Position numbers and translations under genes: made by a program. Below are positions 17,235-26,280 of a stretch of 64,000 nucleotides of DNA, piece by piece. This DNA is from CAYREX01 sp964423505 (GTDB lineage: Bacteria; Fermentibacterota; Fermentibacteria; Fermentibacterales; JCC-6): assembly GCA_964423505.1 (NCBI GenBank), contig CAYREX010000008.1:60453-124452 (forward strand). The letters run 5' to 3'. The notes beneath the pieces were generated by a model. The model made no database searches. It was not told the origin of the DNA and saw nothing but the letters and a program-made list of their open reading frames with translations. Numbering within the stretch: position 1 is the first letter of the stretch; each line of letters starts with the position of its first letter.

Positions 17235-18329
17235 CTAGAACTTCATCCTCCAGTTGAGGTACATGTCGGTCCAGCCGTCGGTCTCCTCGTCCTCGAACGA
17301 GTAGTTCCGAAGGCCGAGCTGGAGGGTGTTCTTGCTGCCGGTGTGGAGGTTCACGCAGCCGTCGATGACGGTCCAGCTGTTCTCGGGGTCAGTATCGCCG
17401 GTGTATGCCGGGTTGACCATGTCCATCCGGACGGCAGGCTGAACGGCGGTGAGGAAGTCGCCCTCGAGGGCGAAGCGGGGGGCCAGGGCGAAAGACATCG
17501 CCGTGCCGTCGGTGGCCTCGTCATTCCCGGGATCCGTCGTCAGGGGGACCATCATGTACTCGCCCTCGTAGCAGAGGTCGACGGTCTCGCCGAGGGGAGC
17601 GCTGCCGTAGGCGAAGAAGTCGAGACCGGTCGAGGAGTACTTGTCGGTGGAGTCGGTCTCAGTCCCCTCGGTGTGCATGCCGACGGCCGCGCCCAGGGTC
17701 ACCCAGTCGACGGGCATGACCTGCAGGCGGGCGGTCAGCTGCTTGTTCGAGTCGTCCTCCGCACGGTTCTCGCCGGCGCCGTTCGTGAAAGCGACGTCCA
17801 CCTGCACGGGATCGAACTCCGCGCAGAGGTTGAGGCCGATGTCCCGCTTGCCGAAGCTGCCGAAGCCGCTGATGCCGTTCACCGTACTCCGGTCGGCGAA
17901 GTACATGCTGGAGCCCGAGCGGAAGTAGTTGTAGCCGAACGGACGCTTGAACTGGCCCATCGACAGCGTGAAGCCGTCGGCGAGGTTGGCGTTCAGCTGG
18001 AGAGTCTCCAGGAAGAGGACTACGTTCCTGTCCTCGGTGCTGAAAGAGGTCTCCCCGACCTGGACCGTCTCGTCGTTGTACTTGGTGGGCTTGAACTTGA
18101 AGTCGATCTTAGCGTCGAACCAGTCGTTCAGGGTCGGCTCCCAGCAGATGCTGGCGATGGCGTCGAAGCCCATGTCCGGGTCGGCGTCCTCTTCGCCGTA
18201 GACGTTGAAGCGGCCCATGCCGTAACCCTTGAACTTGAGGAGCTCGGCTCCTCCGGTGCTGAACTCGCCGGTGGCGAAGGCCGTTCCGGCGAGCAGCATG
18301 ACTGCAAGGACTCCTGCGAATCCGCGCAT
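17235..18329 (-). CDS. outer-membrane porin, probably phosphate-selective (OprP/OprO-like)
   Basis: A 364-residue exported beta-barrel. The signal peptide ends GTAFA, alternating strands fill the body, and the last residue is phenylalanine (MYLNWRMKF), as in outer-membrane porins. The segment LSMGQFKRPFGYNYFRSGS resembles OprP-type porins. It lies between phoR and pstS under a Pho box, so a role in letting phosphate cross the outer membrane is likely. Specificity is inferred from context only. Confidence 0.8.
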   Translation of the reverse strand: MRGFAGVLAVMLLAGTAFATGEFSTGGAELLKFKGYGMGRFNVYGEEDADPDMGFDAIASICWEPTLNDWFDAKIDFKFKPTKYNDETVQVGETSFSTEDRNVVLFLETLQLNANLADGFTLSMGQFKRPFGYNYFRSGSSMYFADRSTVNGISGFGSFGKRDIGLNLCAEFDPVQVDVAFTNGAGENRAEDDSNKQLTARLQVMPVDWVTLGAAVGMHTEGTETDSTDKYSSTGLDFFAYGSAPLGETVDLCYEGEYMMVPLTTDPGNDEATDGTAMSFALAPRFALEGDFLTAVQPAVRMDMVNPAYTGDTDPENSWTVIDGCVNLHTGSKNTLQLGLRNYSFEDEETDGWTDMYLNWRMKF

Positions 18330-18409
18330 GCAGTTCCCCCTTCATTTCTCTTCAGGTTTGAGATCCACCCGAAAGACCACTGCTGCACATGCGGACGATT
18401 GGGGCGGAG

Positions 18410-18448
18410 TGTTAGGGCAATATTACCCCCGTGTTAATCCAGGGTTAA
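18410..18448 (-). promoter_or_regulatory. Pho box of four 11-bp-spaced half-sites
   Basis: Read on the minus strand, the half-sites TTAACC, TTAACA, GTAATA and CTAACA are each separated by exactly 5 bp, at 18443, 18432, 18421 and 18410 (left ends). Tandem TTAACA-like repeats at 11-bp spacing are the known binding pattern of PhoP/PhoB-type regulators. The site overlaps the phoR 3' end and faces the porin-pst operon. Confidence 0.75.
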
Positions 18449-19772
18449 AGCCGGGGGGCGTACGGAAGGCCGCGGTGAACGTGCTTCCCCTGCCGGGAGC
18501 GCTCCAGACCGTCACGCGCCCACCGTGCATGTTCATGATGTGCTTGACTATGGCCAGTCCCAGCCCTGTGCCTCCCCTTCCCCGTGAGCGGGCCCTGTCC
18601 ACCACGTAGAACCTCTCGAAGAGCCTCTCGAGGTGCTCGGCGGGTATCCCCCTCCCGGTGTCCGTGACCGATACCTCCAGGAGACCCTCCTCCCCGCCTC
18701 CGACCAAGGCGACCGTCACCGTCCCCTCCGCGGTGTGCATAAGGGCGTTCTCGAGGAGGTTGGCCAGCACCTGCTCCATCCTGAACCTGTCCGCCATGAC
18801 CGGCATGGGCGTCTCCGGCCTGTCGAATACGAGCTCCACGCCCGGGGGCTTTCTCCTGGAGAAGAGCTCCATCACGTCGGATACGACGTCGGCCGCGTCC
18901 AGCTCCTCGATGTCCAGGCGCATGCCGGTGCTCTCCAGCTCCGACAGGCTCCGGAGATCCTCCGCCAACCTGGTGAGCCTCTCGGTGTTCCTCTCTATTA
19001 TCCGCAGGAAGTCGGCCTGCTCAGTAGAGGCCGTCTCCAGAAGCGTCTCGGTGTATCCCCTTATGGCGGTCAGAGGCGTCCGCAGCTCGTGGGCTGCGCT
19101 CTCCGCCAGCTCCCTCTTCATCCTCGAGAGATTGGTCAGCCCGGTGACGTCGGCGAAGCCGAACACCTTGCCGCCGCCACCGGACACGTCGGCCATGCTG
19201 ACCGCGAACGACCTCTCCCCGGCGTCCAGCCGCTCCGGCAGCGGCTCCCCTCGGAGTGCGGAGAGGATCGTCTCGCGGAACCCCGGGGAGGTAACGCCCC
19301 TGATCACCCTGCTGCCCACGGGGTCCCTCCCCCCGCAGGCCATGCCGGCGAAGCTCTCGTTTGCGGCTGATACCGTACCGGAGTCGCTCACCACCAGCAC
19401 GCCCTCGCCGAGGGAGGATAGGATGGCCCGCTGCTCCTCCCAGCTGACAGAGAGCCTGTCGATTAGCTCCCTGTTCCGGGCTATCATCGCGTTGATGCCG
19501 GAGGCCAGCCTGTCAAGCTCGGAGACGGGGTCGGGAGGTACCCTGGCGGTGAAATCGCCCTCCCTCACACGCTCGACCACGTCAGACATTCGGCGGACCG
19601 ACTCGGACGCCGGCCCCATCGAGACGAGCGTCACCGTCAGCCCGGCGAGCAGTGCTGCGCCGGCAGCCAGAAGGACGCCCAGGGGGCCGCCGGGGGCGAT
19701 GACGAGGACGGCGGTCATGGCGAGGACCGCTGTCGCGATGCCGGAGAGTATCCTGGGGAGGAGGGACCTCAC
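18423..19772 (-). CDS. phoR: phosphate-regulon sensor histidine kinase PhoR
   Basis: A 449-residue membrane kinase. There are two N-terminal membrane helices, a HAMP-like segment (residues 55-105), a PAS domain (about 110-205), the H box AAHELRTPLTAIRGYTE, and an ATPase domain with NLLENALMHT, DTGRGIP and GTGLGLAIVKHI. It probably phosphorylates PhoB when phosphate is low. The GTG start overlaps the phoB stop (GTGA). Confidence 0.93.
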   Translation of the reverse strand: MRSLLPRILSGIATAVLAMTAVLVIAPGGPLGVLLAAGAALLAGLTVTLVSMGPASESVRRMSDVVERVREGDFTARVPPDPVSELDRLASGINAMIARNRELIDRLSVSWEEQRAILSSLGEGVLVVSDSGTVSAANESFAGMACGGRDPVGSRVIRGVTSPGFRETILSALRGEPLPERLDAGERSFAVSMADVSGGGGKVFGFADVTGLTNLSRMKRELAESAAHELRTPLTAIRGYTETLLETASTEQADFLRIIERNTERLTRLAEDLRSLSELESTGMRLDIEELDAADVVSDVMELFSRRKPPGVELVFDRPETPMPVMADRFRMEQVLANLLENALMHTAEGTVTVALVGGGEEGLLEVSVTDTGRGIPAEHLERLFERFYVVDRARSRGRGGTGLGLAIVKHIMNMHGGRVTVWSAPGRGSTFTAAFRTPPGFNPGLTRG

Positions 19773-20464
19773 CTCGTGCTGTCCACCTTGTAGCCCATGC
19801 CCCGGACGTTCACCACCAGCCCGCCCAGGTCGCCCAGCTTCTTCCTTATGTTCCTTATGTGTACGTCTATGGTCCTCTCGATGACGTGCTTCTCACCGTG
19901 CCAGAGCATCTCCAGGAGCCTCGAGCGGGAGAGTATCCTGCCCCGGCCCCTGACCAGGGCCAGGAGTATCCTGAACTCCGTCGGGGTGAGGTCCACCTGG
20001 CGGCCGTCGACGATGGTCCGGAACCGCTCCGGCTCCAGCAGGAGCCTGCCGGCCACCTCTACTGCGTCATCGTCCGGCACGGCCATCTCGAAGCGCCTCA
20101 GTACCGCCCTGCACCTGGCGACCAGCTCCCTCGGGGAGAAGGGTTTCGTCACGTAGTCGTCCGCGCCCATCTCCAGGCCGGATATCCTGTCCGTCTCGTC
20201 GGTGAGCGCGGTGAGCATGATGATGGGGAGCGCCGCGGTCCTGGTGGTCGAGCGGAGCTTCCTGCACACCTCGGTGCCGTGCATGTCGGGCAGCATCAGG
20301 TCCAGGACGAGCAGAGAGGGGACCTCCGCCCTGAGGGAGTCCATGAACGAGCCGGCATCACGGAAGCCGCGGGTCCTGAATCCCGCGCGCTCGAGATGGT
20401 GGGCGACGAGCCCTCGTATGTCCGGCTCGTCGTCGACTACGGCGATGAGCGAGGAAGGGGCCAA
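19769..20464 (-). CDS. phoB: phosphate-regulon response regulator PhoB
   Basis: A 231-residue OmpR-type regulator. The receiver has the acidic pair in VVDDEPD, the phosphorylated Asp in LVLDLMLPD and the lysine in DDYVTKPFSPREL. The C-terminal winged helix includes LTPTEFRILLALVRGRGRILSRSRLLE and RTIDVHIRNIRKKLG. The start is TTG at 20464, placed by an exceptionally strong GGAGGTGAT. It presumably binds the Pho box at 18410-18448. Confidence 0.94.
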   Translation of the reverse strand: MAPSSLIAVVDDEPDIRGLVAHHLERAGFRTRGFRDAGSFMDSLRAEVPSLLVLDLMLPDMHGTEVCRKLRSTTRTAALPIIMLTALTDETDRISGLEMGADDYVTKPFSPRELVARCRAVLRRFEMAVPDDDAVEVAGRLLLEPERFRTIVDGRQVDLTPTEFRILLALVRGRGRILSRSRLLEMLWHGEKHVIERTIDVHIRNIRKKLGDLGGLVVNVRGMGYKVDSTR

Positions 20465-20546
20465 GGATCACCTCCGGGGTCACCCGCCTTGAGTGGATGC
20501 AGAACTATAACGAGGACCTGCCGCCGAGGGAACGCCCGTCTCCCTC

Positions 20547-20894
20547 TCAGCCGAAGAGCTCGCCCTTCCAGCTCCACCATCCCCGCTCCACTTCCCTGAG
20601 CTGGATGTAGATGCGGTCGTCCGGTATGAGGAGGCTCTCGGCCAGCAGCGCGGTCATCCTCTCGGCCAGCGCCTTCCTTACATCCCCGTCCAGGCCGCCT
20701 ATGCTGCTTATCTCGAGGAAGGCCGCGGGGCCGACCACTCCGGAGATGGCCATGGTGGCTGCGGAGCAGGAGACCATCACGTACTCCTTCGACTTCCCGG
20801 TCACTTCCGACACGGTGTCGGTCAGGAAGCCTATCAGCCAGCTCCGCTCGTTCTCGTCCAGCTCCGCCGATGTCCTCAGGTCGACCATTGGCAT
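20547..20894 (-). CDS. MIF-like tautomerase
   Basis: A 115-residue protein matching macrophage migration inhibitory factor in length and pattern. It has the catalytic Pro after Met1 (MPMVDL), TGKSKEYVMVS, AAFLEISSIGGL and a C-terminal IPDDRIYIQLREVERGWWSWKG, comparable with the MIF segment around PDRVYINY. Members are phenylpyruvate or dopachrome tautomerases; the bacterial role is unknown. GGAGAGCCC precedes the start. It stands alone between phoB and a divergent lipoprotein gene. Confidence 0.82.
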   Translation of the reverse strand: MPMVDLRTSAELDENERSWLIGFLTDTVSEVTGKSKEYVMVSCSAATMAISGVVGPAAFLEISSIGGLDGDVRKALAERMTALLAESLLIPDDRIYIQLREVERGWWSWKGELFG

Positions 20895-21020
20895 GGGCTC
20901 TCCAATCGTATTACTACTACCGGCTGCTACCCACTGTTACAATCTAGTTGCCGAGCCTCCGCCCCGTCCAGTTCTTCCTATATTCGTCCGATGACACCCC
21001 CCCGGAGCGAGGAGGTTTCG

Positions 21021-22175
21021 ATGCGCTTCCCACCCGAGACGTCAGCCGGTGAGTCCATGGCCCCCGCGATCCTCGCGGCCTCCTTCCTGGCGCTTTCCTG
21101 CGGCGGCGCCGCACCTGTCGAGGCGCCCGCGGAGGAGGGCGGGAGGGTCCCGCTGGTTATAGTCGACTCCATCGGAGTCGAGCTCGGTGACTCCAACTAC
21201 GTGATCGGCTCCATCGACGCCCTGGAGCACGGTCCCGACGGCGACATCTACCTGCTGGACAGGGGCCGGGCCTGCGTAAGGGTCTTCGACCGGGAGGGCG
21301 GCTTCCGGAGGAGGATATCAAGCGAGGGCAGCGGTCCCGGAGAGCTTACCAACCCGCTGGCCATGGCCGTCCTGGGCGACGGCAGGGTGGCCGTCTGCGA
21401 CCCGTGGCGGGGCGGCATCCACACCTTCCGGGCCGACGGGGAGTGGGAGGGGCTGGCCATGGAGTTCACGAACAACCCCCCCATGATGATGCAGGGGGCG
21501 GACTCCAGCGCCTTCGTCGCGAGGAAGCTAACGGTCGAGCCCGATGACGGTGAGATAACCGTCAGCGCCATCGTCGGCAGGTACGAGCTGGACCGGGGGA
21601 CCGAGCCGGTAGCGGTCTACTACGGGGACGAGTTCCCGTTCGACCCGAACGATGTCACCTCCATCGTCAACACCCTCAACTACAGCCTGTGCACCCACGT
21701 GGACAGGGAGGGCACCGTCTACGCCGCTCCCTACTCCACCGAGGAGTACAGGGTGATGATCCTCTCCGCCGAGGGGGAGGAGCTGCTCTCCTTCTCCCGG
21801 GAGATGCCGAGGGCGGAGAAGACGGAGGAGGAGGTCCTCGAGGAGAAGGAGTGGATGGAGGCCTACCTGAGCAGCATGGGCGCCTCCGGCGTGAGGCTGG
21901 AGTACGACCCGGAGCCCTACCGATGGATGATAAGCGACATCGGCGTGGACGGGATGGAGAGGATATGGGTGAGGAGGGGCACCGAGCGGGAGCCTGTCTT
22001 CGACGTCTACGACATGTCCGGAGAGCCGCTCTTCACCGCTGAGCTGCCTGGGGCGGGCCCCGACGCGGACTTCTGGGAGTTCGTCATTGACGAGCACGGA
22101 ATGATGGCCTGGTCGACCAACCCGGAGTACTACTACAAGGTCTGGCTGCTGGAGGTCCCCGCAGGGGAGATCTGA
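21021..22175 (+). CDS. 6-bladed beta-propeller lipoprotein
   Basis: A 384-residue exported protein. The lipobox is in SFLALSCGG at about residue 31. The body has NHL-like propeller repeats with phrases such as GPDGDIYLLDRGRACVRVFDREG, SGPGELTNPLAMAVLGDG and VAVCDPWRGGIHTFRADG. Such proteins are common in FCB bacteria and usually of unknown function. GAGGAGG precedes ATG 21021; ATG 21057 would give a shorter, more usual signal peptide. A TATATT at 20979-20984 may be the -10 element. Confidence 0.78.
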   Translation: MRFPPETSAGESMAPAILAASFLALSCGGAAPVEAPAEEGGRVPLVIVDSIGVELGDSNYVIGSIDALEHGPDGDIYLLDRGRACVRVFDREGGFRRRISSEGSGPGELTNPLAMAVLGDGRVAVCDPWRGGIHTFRADGEWEGLAMEFTNNPPMMMQGADSSAFVARKLTVEPDDGEITVSAIVGRYELDRGTEPVAVYYGDEFPFDPNDVTSIVNTLNYSLCTHVDREGTVYAAPYSTEEYRVMILSAEGEELLSFSREMPRAEKTEEEVLEEKEWMEAYLSSMGASGVRLEYDPEPYRWMISDIGVDGMERIWVRRGTEREPVFDVYDMSGEPLFTAELPGAGPDADFWEFVIDEHGMMAWSTNPEYYYKVWLLEVPAGEI

Positions 22176-22183
22176 GCCCCGGG

Positions 22184-22774
22184 CTACTTCCGCTTGCGCA
22201 GCTGCGCCCTGCGCCTGGCGGTTCCCCAGGCGAGCGGCAGGCTCCTGGACTCCCTCGCCGAGCGGACGTCCTCGACCGTGTAGAAGACCCCCGGATCGAA
22301 GGACTCGGCCAGCGCCTGCAGGTTCCGGAGCATGCGTCGCCGGAGGATGGTGATGACCACGTCCACCTCCCCCCTGTTGCCGCGGGCGGGGAAGGACGTG
22401 AACCTGAAGCCGGCCCGGTCCAGCATCCGCCGGAGGCGCTCGGCGCCCTCGGGCAGGACGAACCTGACCATGCAGATGCCCATGGCGAGGCGCCCCTCGA
22501 TGATGATCCCGATGTAGTTCCCGCACGCGAAGCCGGCCGCGAAGGCAACGTAAGTGGTCCAGTTGCCCAGGTTCTGCATTATCTGGCCGATGGCCAGGAG
22601 CCAGATGAGCACCTCGAAGAATCCTATGACTGGAGCGGCGAGCCTCATGCCCCGTCCCACCAGCATTATCCGTATGGTGCCCATGGAGACGTCCACTATC
22701 CTGGCCAGGAAGATGGCGAGCGGTAGGACCAGGTACTGAAGGAGGGGCGGGCCGGCCAGCGTCTCGGGAATCAG
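22184..22774 (-). CDS. UPF0316-type membrane protein (DUF5698/DUF2179)
   Basis: The protein has N-terminal membrane helices (LVLPLAIFLARIVDVSMGTI, then GFFEVLIWLLAIGQIM) and a soluble C-terminal DUF2179 domain. This is the UPF0316 (YebE/YitT-related) layout, of unknown function. A GTG at 22696 would cut off the first helix and the conserved DVSMGT context. The frame stays open to the htpG stop, and a CTG at 22774 follows GGAGG by 7 bases, so I place the start there. This gives 196 residues. The non-AUG start is inferred. Confidence 0.75.
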   Translation of the reverse strand: MIPETLAGPPLLQYLVLPLAIFLARIVDVSMGTIRIMLVGRGMRLAAPVIGFFEVLIWLLAIGQIMQNLGNWTTYVAFAAGFACGNYIGIIIEGRLAMGICMVRFVLPEGAERLRRMLDRAGFRFTSFPARGNRGEVDVVITILRRRMLRNLQALAESFDPGVFYTVEDVRSARESRSLPLAWGTARRRAQLRKRK

Positions 22775-22788
22775 GATACCGCCTCCGG

Positions 22789-24672
22789 TCAGTCGTCCCG
22801 GGAGCCCGGGGCCGCCTCCGTCATCAGCTCGGCGACCTTCCTGCCGAAGCCGGACGGGTCCAGTGGCCTGCCGCCGGACATCACCAGGCCGAGGTCGAAG
22901 AGCAGTCCCACCAGCTCCTCCAGCCTGCCTCCGGAGCGGTCCCTCTCGTAGAGGTCGCTCAGCAGCCCGGTGACCGGGTGCGCGGGATTGAGCTCGAGTA
23001 TCCGCCGGGCCTCGGGCAGCTCCTGGTTCATGGCGCGCATCATCCTGCGCATCATGTCCCCCGGGTCGGACCGGTCGGTGACCACGATGCAGGGTGAGCC
23101 CTCCAGCCTCGGGGAGAACCGGACGTCGGAGGCCTTTCCCTCCAGCCTGTCGCGCATGTACTCCAGGAGGCCCGAGTAGGTCTCCTCCGCGTGGCTCTTC
23201 TCCGCCCTCTCCACCTCGGTGAGGTCCTCCTCGCCCAGCTCCCTCATGAGGGAGACGAGCCTCTTCCCCCGGTACTCGCCGAGCACCTGGAGCATTATCT
23301 CGTCCACCGGGCTGTCGAAGAGGACGACCTCCCCGCCGCTTCCGGCCGCCGACTCCAGGTAGGGAGAGGCGGCGAGCTCGTGCCTGTCGGCCCCGGTTAC
23401 GTAGTAGATGCGCTCCCGGTCCTCCGGCATCGCCTCCACCACCTGCCGGAGGCCGCGTCGCTCCTCGAGCGAACCGGAGGTCCAGACCATCACCAGGTCC
23501 GCGAGCCTCTCCCTGTTCTGCTCGTCCGAGTAGACGCCCTCCTTCAGCAGGTCGCCGTAGTCCTCGAACAGCCTGCGGTAGGTCTCCGGCTCCTCCTCCA
23601 TGAGCCGCTCGAACCAGGCGATGACCTTACCGGTCAGCGCTCTCCTTATGAACTGGACGGTCCTGTTCTCCTGCAGGCTCTCCCGGGAGATGTTGAGCGG
23701 CAGGTCGTCCGACTCCACCACTCCCTTGACGAACCGCAGGTACCGGGGCAGGAGCTCGTCCGCCTCCTCCTTTATGAGGACCTTCCTGACGTAGAGCCTG
23801 ACCCCGGTCCTGTAGTCCGGCATGAGCATCTCCAGCGACCTGCTGCCGGGGACGAAGAGCAGAGCCCTGAACTCCGTCGTTCCCTCGGCGTGGAGGACGA
23901 GCCTGGAGAGGGGCGGCTCCCGGTCGTAGGTGAGGCGCCGGTAGAACTCCTCGTACTCGGAGTCCCCGGTCTCCTCCTCCGGTCTCTCCCAGATGGGCTT
24001 CATGGAGTTGGCGGGCTCGTCCTCGCTCTCCGATCCGTCCCTGACGTACACCGGGTAGGAGATGAAGTCGGAGTACCGGGCCACCAGCTCCCTGAGGCGC
24101 CAGCCCCGGAGGTACTCATCCATCCCCTCCTTCAGGTGCAGGACGACGCCGGTGCCGACCGGGGCGTCCTCCTCCCTGAGGGTGAAGGTCTCGTGGCCGG
24201 TCGAGGCCCACCTGGCACCCCTCTCGGCGTCCGCCCTGCGCGAGACCACCTCCACCCTGTCGGCGACCATGAAGCTGGAGTAGAAACCCACGCCGAACTG
24301 TCCTATCAGCTCGGGCAGGGTCTCCTCGTCGGCCTCCTCGAGCCTGGCCAGGAACCCCCTGGTGCCGGAGCCCGCTATGGTGCCCAGGTCCACCGACATC
24401 TCGTCCGGGGTCATGCCTATGCCGTTGTCCCGTACGGTCAGCGTCCCGGCATCCTCGTTCGGGACCACCTCGACCCGAAGCTCCTCCTCCGGCTCCACCG
24501 AGCTGTCGGTGAGCATCAGGAAGCGCAGCCTGTCGAGGGCGTCGGAGGCGTTGGACACCAGCTCCCTGAGGAAGACGTCCGGGTGCGAGTAGAGGCTGTT
24601 GATGACTATGTCGAGCACCCTGCGCGTCTCGGTCCTGAACTTCAGCTTCCTCTTCCTGTCGGCAGCTGCCAT
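22789..24672 (-). CDS. htpG: molecular chaperone HtpG (Hsp90)
   Basis: A 627-residue Hsp90. The N-terminal ATPase has FLRELVSNASDALDRLR, RDNGIGMTPDE and GQFGVGFYSSFMV. The middle domain includes KGVVESDDLPLNISRE and the C-terminal region ends about residue 620. Length is normal. It is a cytoplasmic ATP-dependent chaperone. GGGAGGAAGGG precedes the ATG. The next gene (UPF0316) begins 14 bp after its stop. Confidence 0.97.
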   Translation of the reverse strand: MAAADRKRKLKFRTETRRVLDIVINSLYSHPDVFLRELVSNASDALDRLRFLMLTDSSVEPEEELRVEVVPNEDAGTLTVRDNGIGMTPDEMSVDLGTIAGSGTRGFLARLEEADEETLPELIGQFGVGFYSSFMVADRVEVVSRRADAERGARWASTGHETFTLREEDAPVGTGVVLHLKEGMDEYLRGWRLRELVARYSDFISYPVYVRDGSESEDEPANSMKPIWERPEEETGDSEYEEFYRRLTYDREPPLSRLVLHAEGTTEFRALLFVPGSRSLEMLMPDYRTGVRLYVRKVLIKEEADELLPRYLRFVKGVVESDDLPLNISRESLQENRTVQFIRRALTGKVIAWFERLMEEEPETYRRLFEDYGDLLKEGVYSDEQNRERLADLVMVWTSGSLEERRGLRQVVEAMPEDRERIYYVTGADRHELAASPYLESAAGSGGEVVLFDSPVDEIMLQVLGEYRGKRLVSLMRELGEEDLTEVERAEKSHAEETYSGLLEYMRDRLEGKASDVRFSPRLEGSPCIVVTDRSDPGDMMRRMMRAMNQELPEARRILELNPAHPVTGLLSDLYERDRSGGRLEELVGLLFDLGLVMSGGRPLDPSGFGRKVAELMTEAAPGSRDD

Positions 24673-24710
24673 CCCTTCCTCCCGTTGAGCCGGTTCTTCC
24701 TTGCCCGTCG

Positions 24711-25631
24711 CTAGCGTATCCTGCCCTCGAGGAACGGCACCTCGAACACCTTCTCGTGGAAGACCGGGCCGTGACCGAAGTAGCCGTCCTCGCCGAAGAG
24801 CTCGCCGTGGTCTGACGTCACGGTTATCCAGGTGCCCGGCGGCACGATGTCGAAGAGCCGCTCGAATACACCGTCCAGGTATCGCACCGTCTCGACCTGT
24901 CTCTCCCTGAGCCTCCGGAGCTGGTCCTCGTCGAAGAAGCCGGGGCCCTGCTCCCCCTCGTCGTCCCTCAGGCGTCCGCCGACGACGTGGTCGTCAAGAT
25001 GCTTGAAGACCCCGTGCACCCCGCTTATCCTGGGCCACTCGTTCTTCGGCTCGCTGGGCAGGGCGTAGGGGTAGTGGGTCTCGCCTACGTTCAGAAGGTA
25101 GAAGGTGGGCCGCTCCGTCGAGAAGGTCATCTCGTCGAGCATTGCGGCCATATCGTTGTGGTCCTTCATCATCCTGTAGCTGTCGAACCCGGAGTTGAGC
25201 GGGGTGTGGCTGTTCAGGACGGGCAGCGAGACCATGGCCCTGGTGATGTATCCGAGGCTGCTCCTGAGGAAATGCGGCAGGTAGAGCTTGGGAACGAGGC
25301 TCCTGAACTCGATGCCCTCGGCGCCCAGGCGCTCGTTGAACCTGACGAAGTCCCTCTTGTAGTACTCGCTGGCGAAGACGTGCCTCGGGCTGGTATGAGG
25401 CATCAGGCCCATCAGCATGTTGTAGTGGCTGGGGGCGGTCCATGAGGCGTAGGCGTAGCGACGCTCCACCTCGCCGAGCCTGGTGATCGTCGCGGGACGG
25501 GCCTCCATGAAGGTGTCGTACCGGCAGCTGTCCAGCACCACCAGGAGGAAGTCGTTCAGCCTCCGGTCCGGGTCGGGCCTGCCCCCTGCGGGGTCGCGGC
25601 CCCTGCTCCGCTCTCTCCTCGACAGTCTCAT
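24711..25631 (-). CDS. sulfatase/alkaline-phosphatase-fold protein
   Basis: A 306-residue protein of the alkaline phosphatase superfamily. The metal-binding start is FLLVVLDSCRYDTF, and the nucleophile region reads ASWTAPSHYNMLMG, with Thr or Ser where sulfatases have Cys. The later metal motif is TSDHGELFGEDGYFGHG. It could be a phosphatase, phosphoglycerol transferase-like enzyme or lyase. There is no signal peptide or membrane segment, so it is probably cytoplasmic. It lies between the Mla set and htpG. Confidence 0.7.
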   Translation of the reverse strand: MRLSRRERSRGRDPAGGRPDPDRRLNDFLLVVLDSCRYDTFMEARPATITRLGEVERRYAYASWTAPSHYNMLMGLMPHTSPRHVFASEYYKRDFVRFNERLGAEGIEFRSLVPKLYLPHFLRSSLGYITRAMVSLPVLNSHTPLNSGFDSYRMMKDHNDMAAMLDEMTFSTERPTFYLLNVGETHYPYALPSEPKNEWPRISGVHGVFKHLDDHVVGGRLRDDEGEQGPGFFDEDQLRRLRERQVETVRYLDGVFERLFDIVPPGTWITVTSDHGELFGEDGYFGHGPVFHEKVFEVPFLEGRIR

Positions 25632-25650
25632 GTGAAGGCTCCTCCGAACG

Positions 25651-26280
25651 TCATCTCACTGGGAGCATGAGCGACCAGAGATCCCCCATGACCTCCTCCG
25701 ACCAGATCTGGACCAGCGTGGCCATCCCGTCCGCGAGGGCAGGATAGGTCGCCTCCGGGAGCTCCAGGTCGTACCTGTAGTTCCTCTGCATCATCAGCTC
25801 TCCGAGCGGCCCGTAGACCACGACGTCGATGTCCAGGCGGGCGCTCCTGCCGGTGGCGGACTCGACTCCCCCGAAGTACCTCACGTAACCGTCCACCACC
25901 ATGTCCTCGGGGACCATGGTGGAGTGCCTGAGCACGGCGCGCCAGGCGCCGGCAGCTATCATGTCCCGGCTGAGGAGGTCGGGCAGCAGCTCCATCGGCC
26001 TGCCGCTCCAGACGTCGGTGGAGGCCCTGCTGATGGTCCCGTCCTCCAGCTCGACGACCATCTCGGAGCGCTGCAGCCCCTGGACGGCGGAGAAGTCCTT
26101 CACCCGGACCACCAGCCCGGAGGAGGTCTGCCAGTCGGCGGGAGCCTCGTATCGGATCTCGTGGACGGCGGCGGCTCCATCCTGGTCTCCGCCGATCGGT
26201 ACGTTCACGGTTATGCACCCCGTCGCCGTCAGGACGACGGTCGCTGCAGCCATGACGATTCTGCGGGTCGGGCAAGTCAC
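25651..26280 (-). CDS. ABC transporter auxiliary lipoprotein (PqiC/DUF330-like)
   Basis: A 209-residue lipoprotein with lipobox TATGC near residue 22. The body resembles ABC-type transport auxiliary components (EIRYEAP, LVVRVKDFSAVQGL, MVVELEDGTISRASTDVWSGRP, LDIDVVVYGPLGELM), which act with MCE proteins. Its start overlaps the mlaD stop by 4 bp. In this set it likely sits on the outer membrane as partner of the MlaD-like protein. Confidence 0.75.
   Translation of the reverse strand: MTCPTRRIVMAAATVVLTATGCITVNVPIGGDQDGAAAVHEIRYEAPADWQTSSGLVVRVKDFSAVQGLQRSEMVVELEDGTISRASTDVWSGRPMELLPDLLSRDMIAAGAWRAVLRHSTMVPEDMVVDGYVRYFGGVESATGRSARLDIDVVVYGPLGELMMQRNYRYDLELPEATYPALADGMATLVQIWSEEVMGDLWSLMLPVR

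Noticed and set aside
14318..17257. A 979-codon open frame on the plus strand
   Set aside because: It is antisense to pstA, pstC and both pstS genes, has low-complexity composition caused by GC-rich codon bias, and shows no ribosome site or family.
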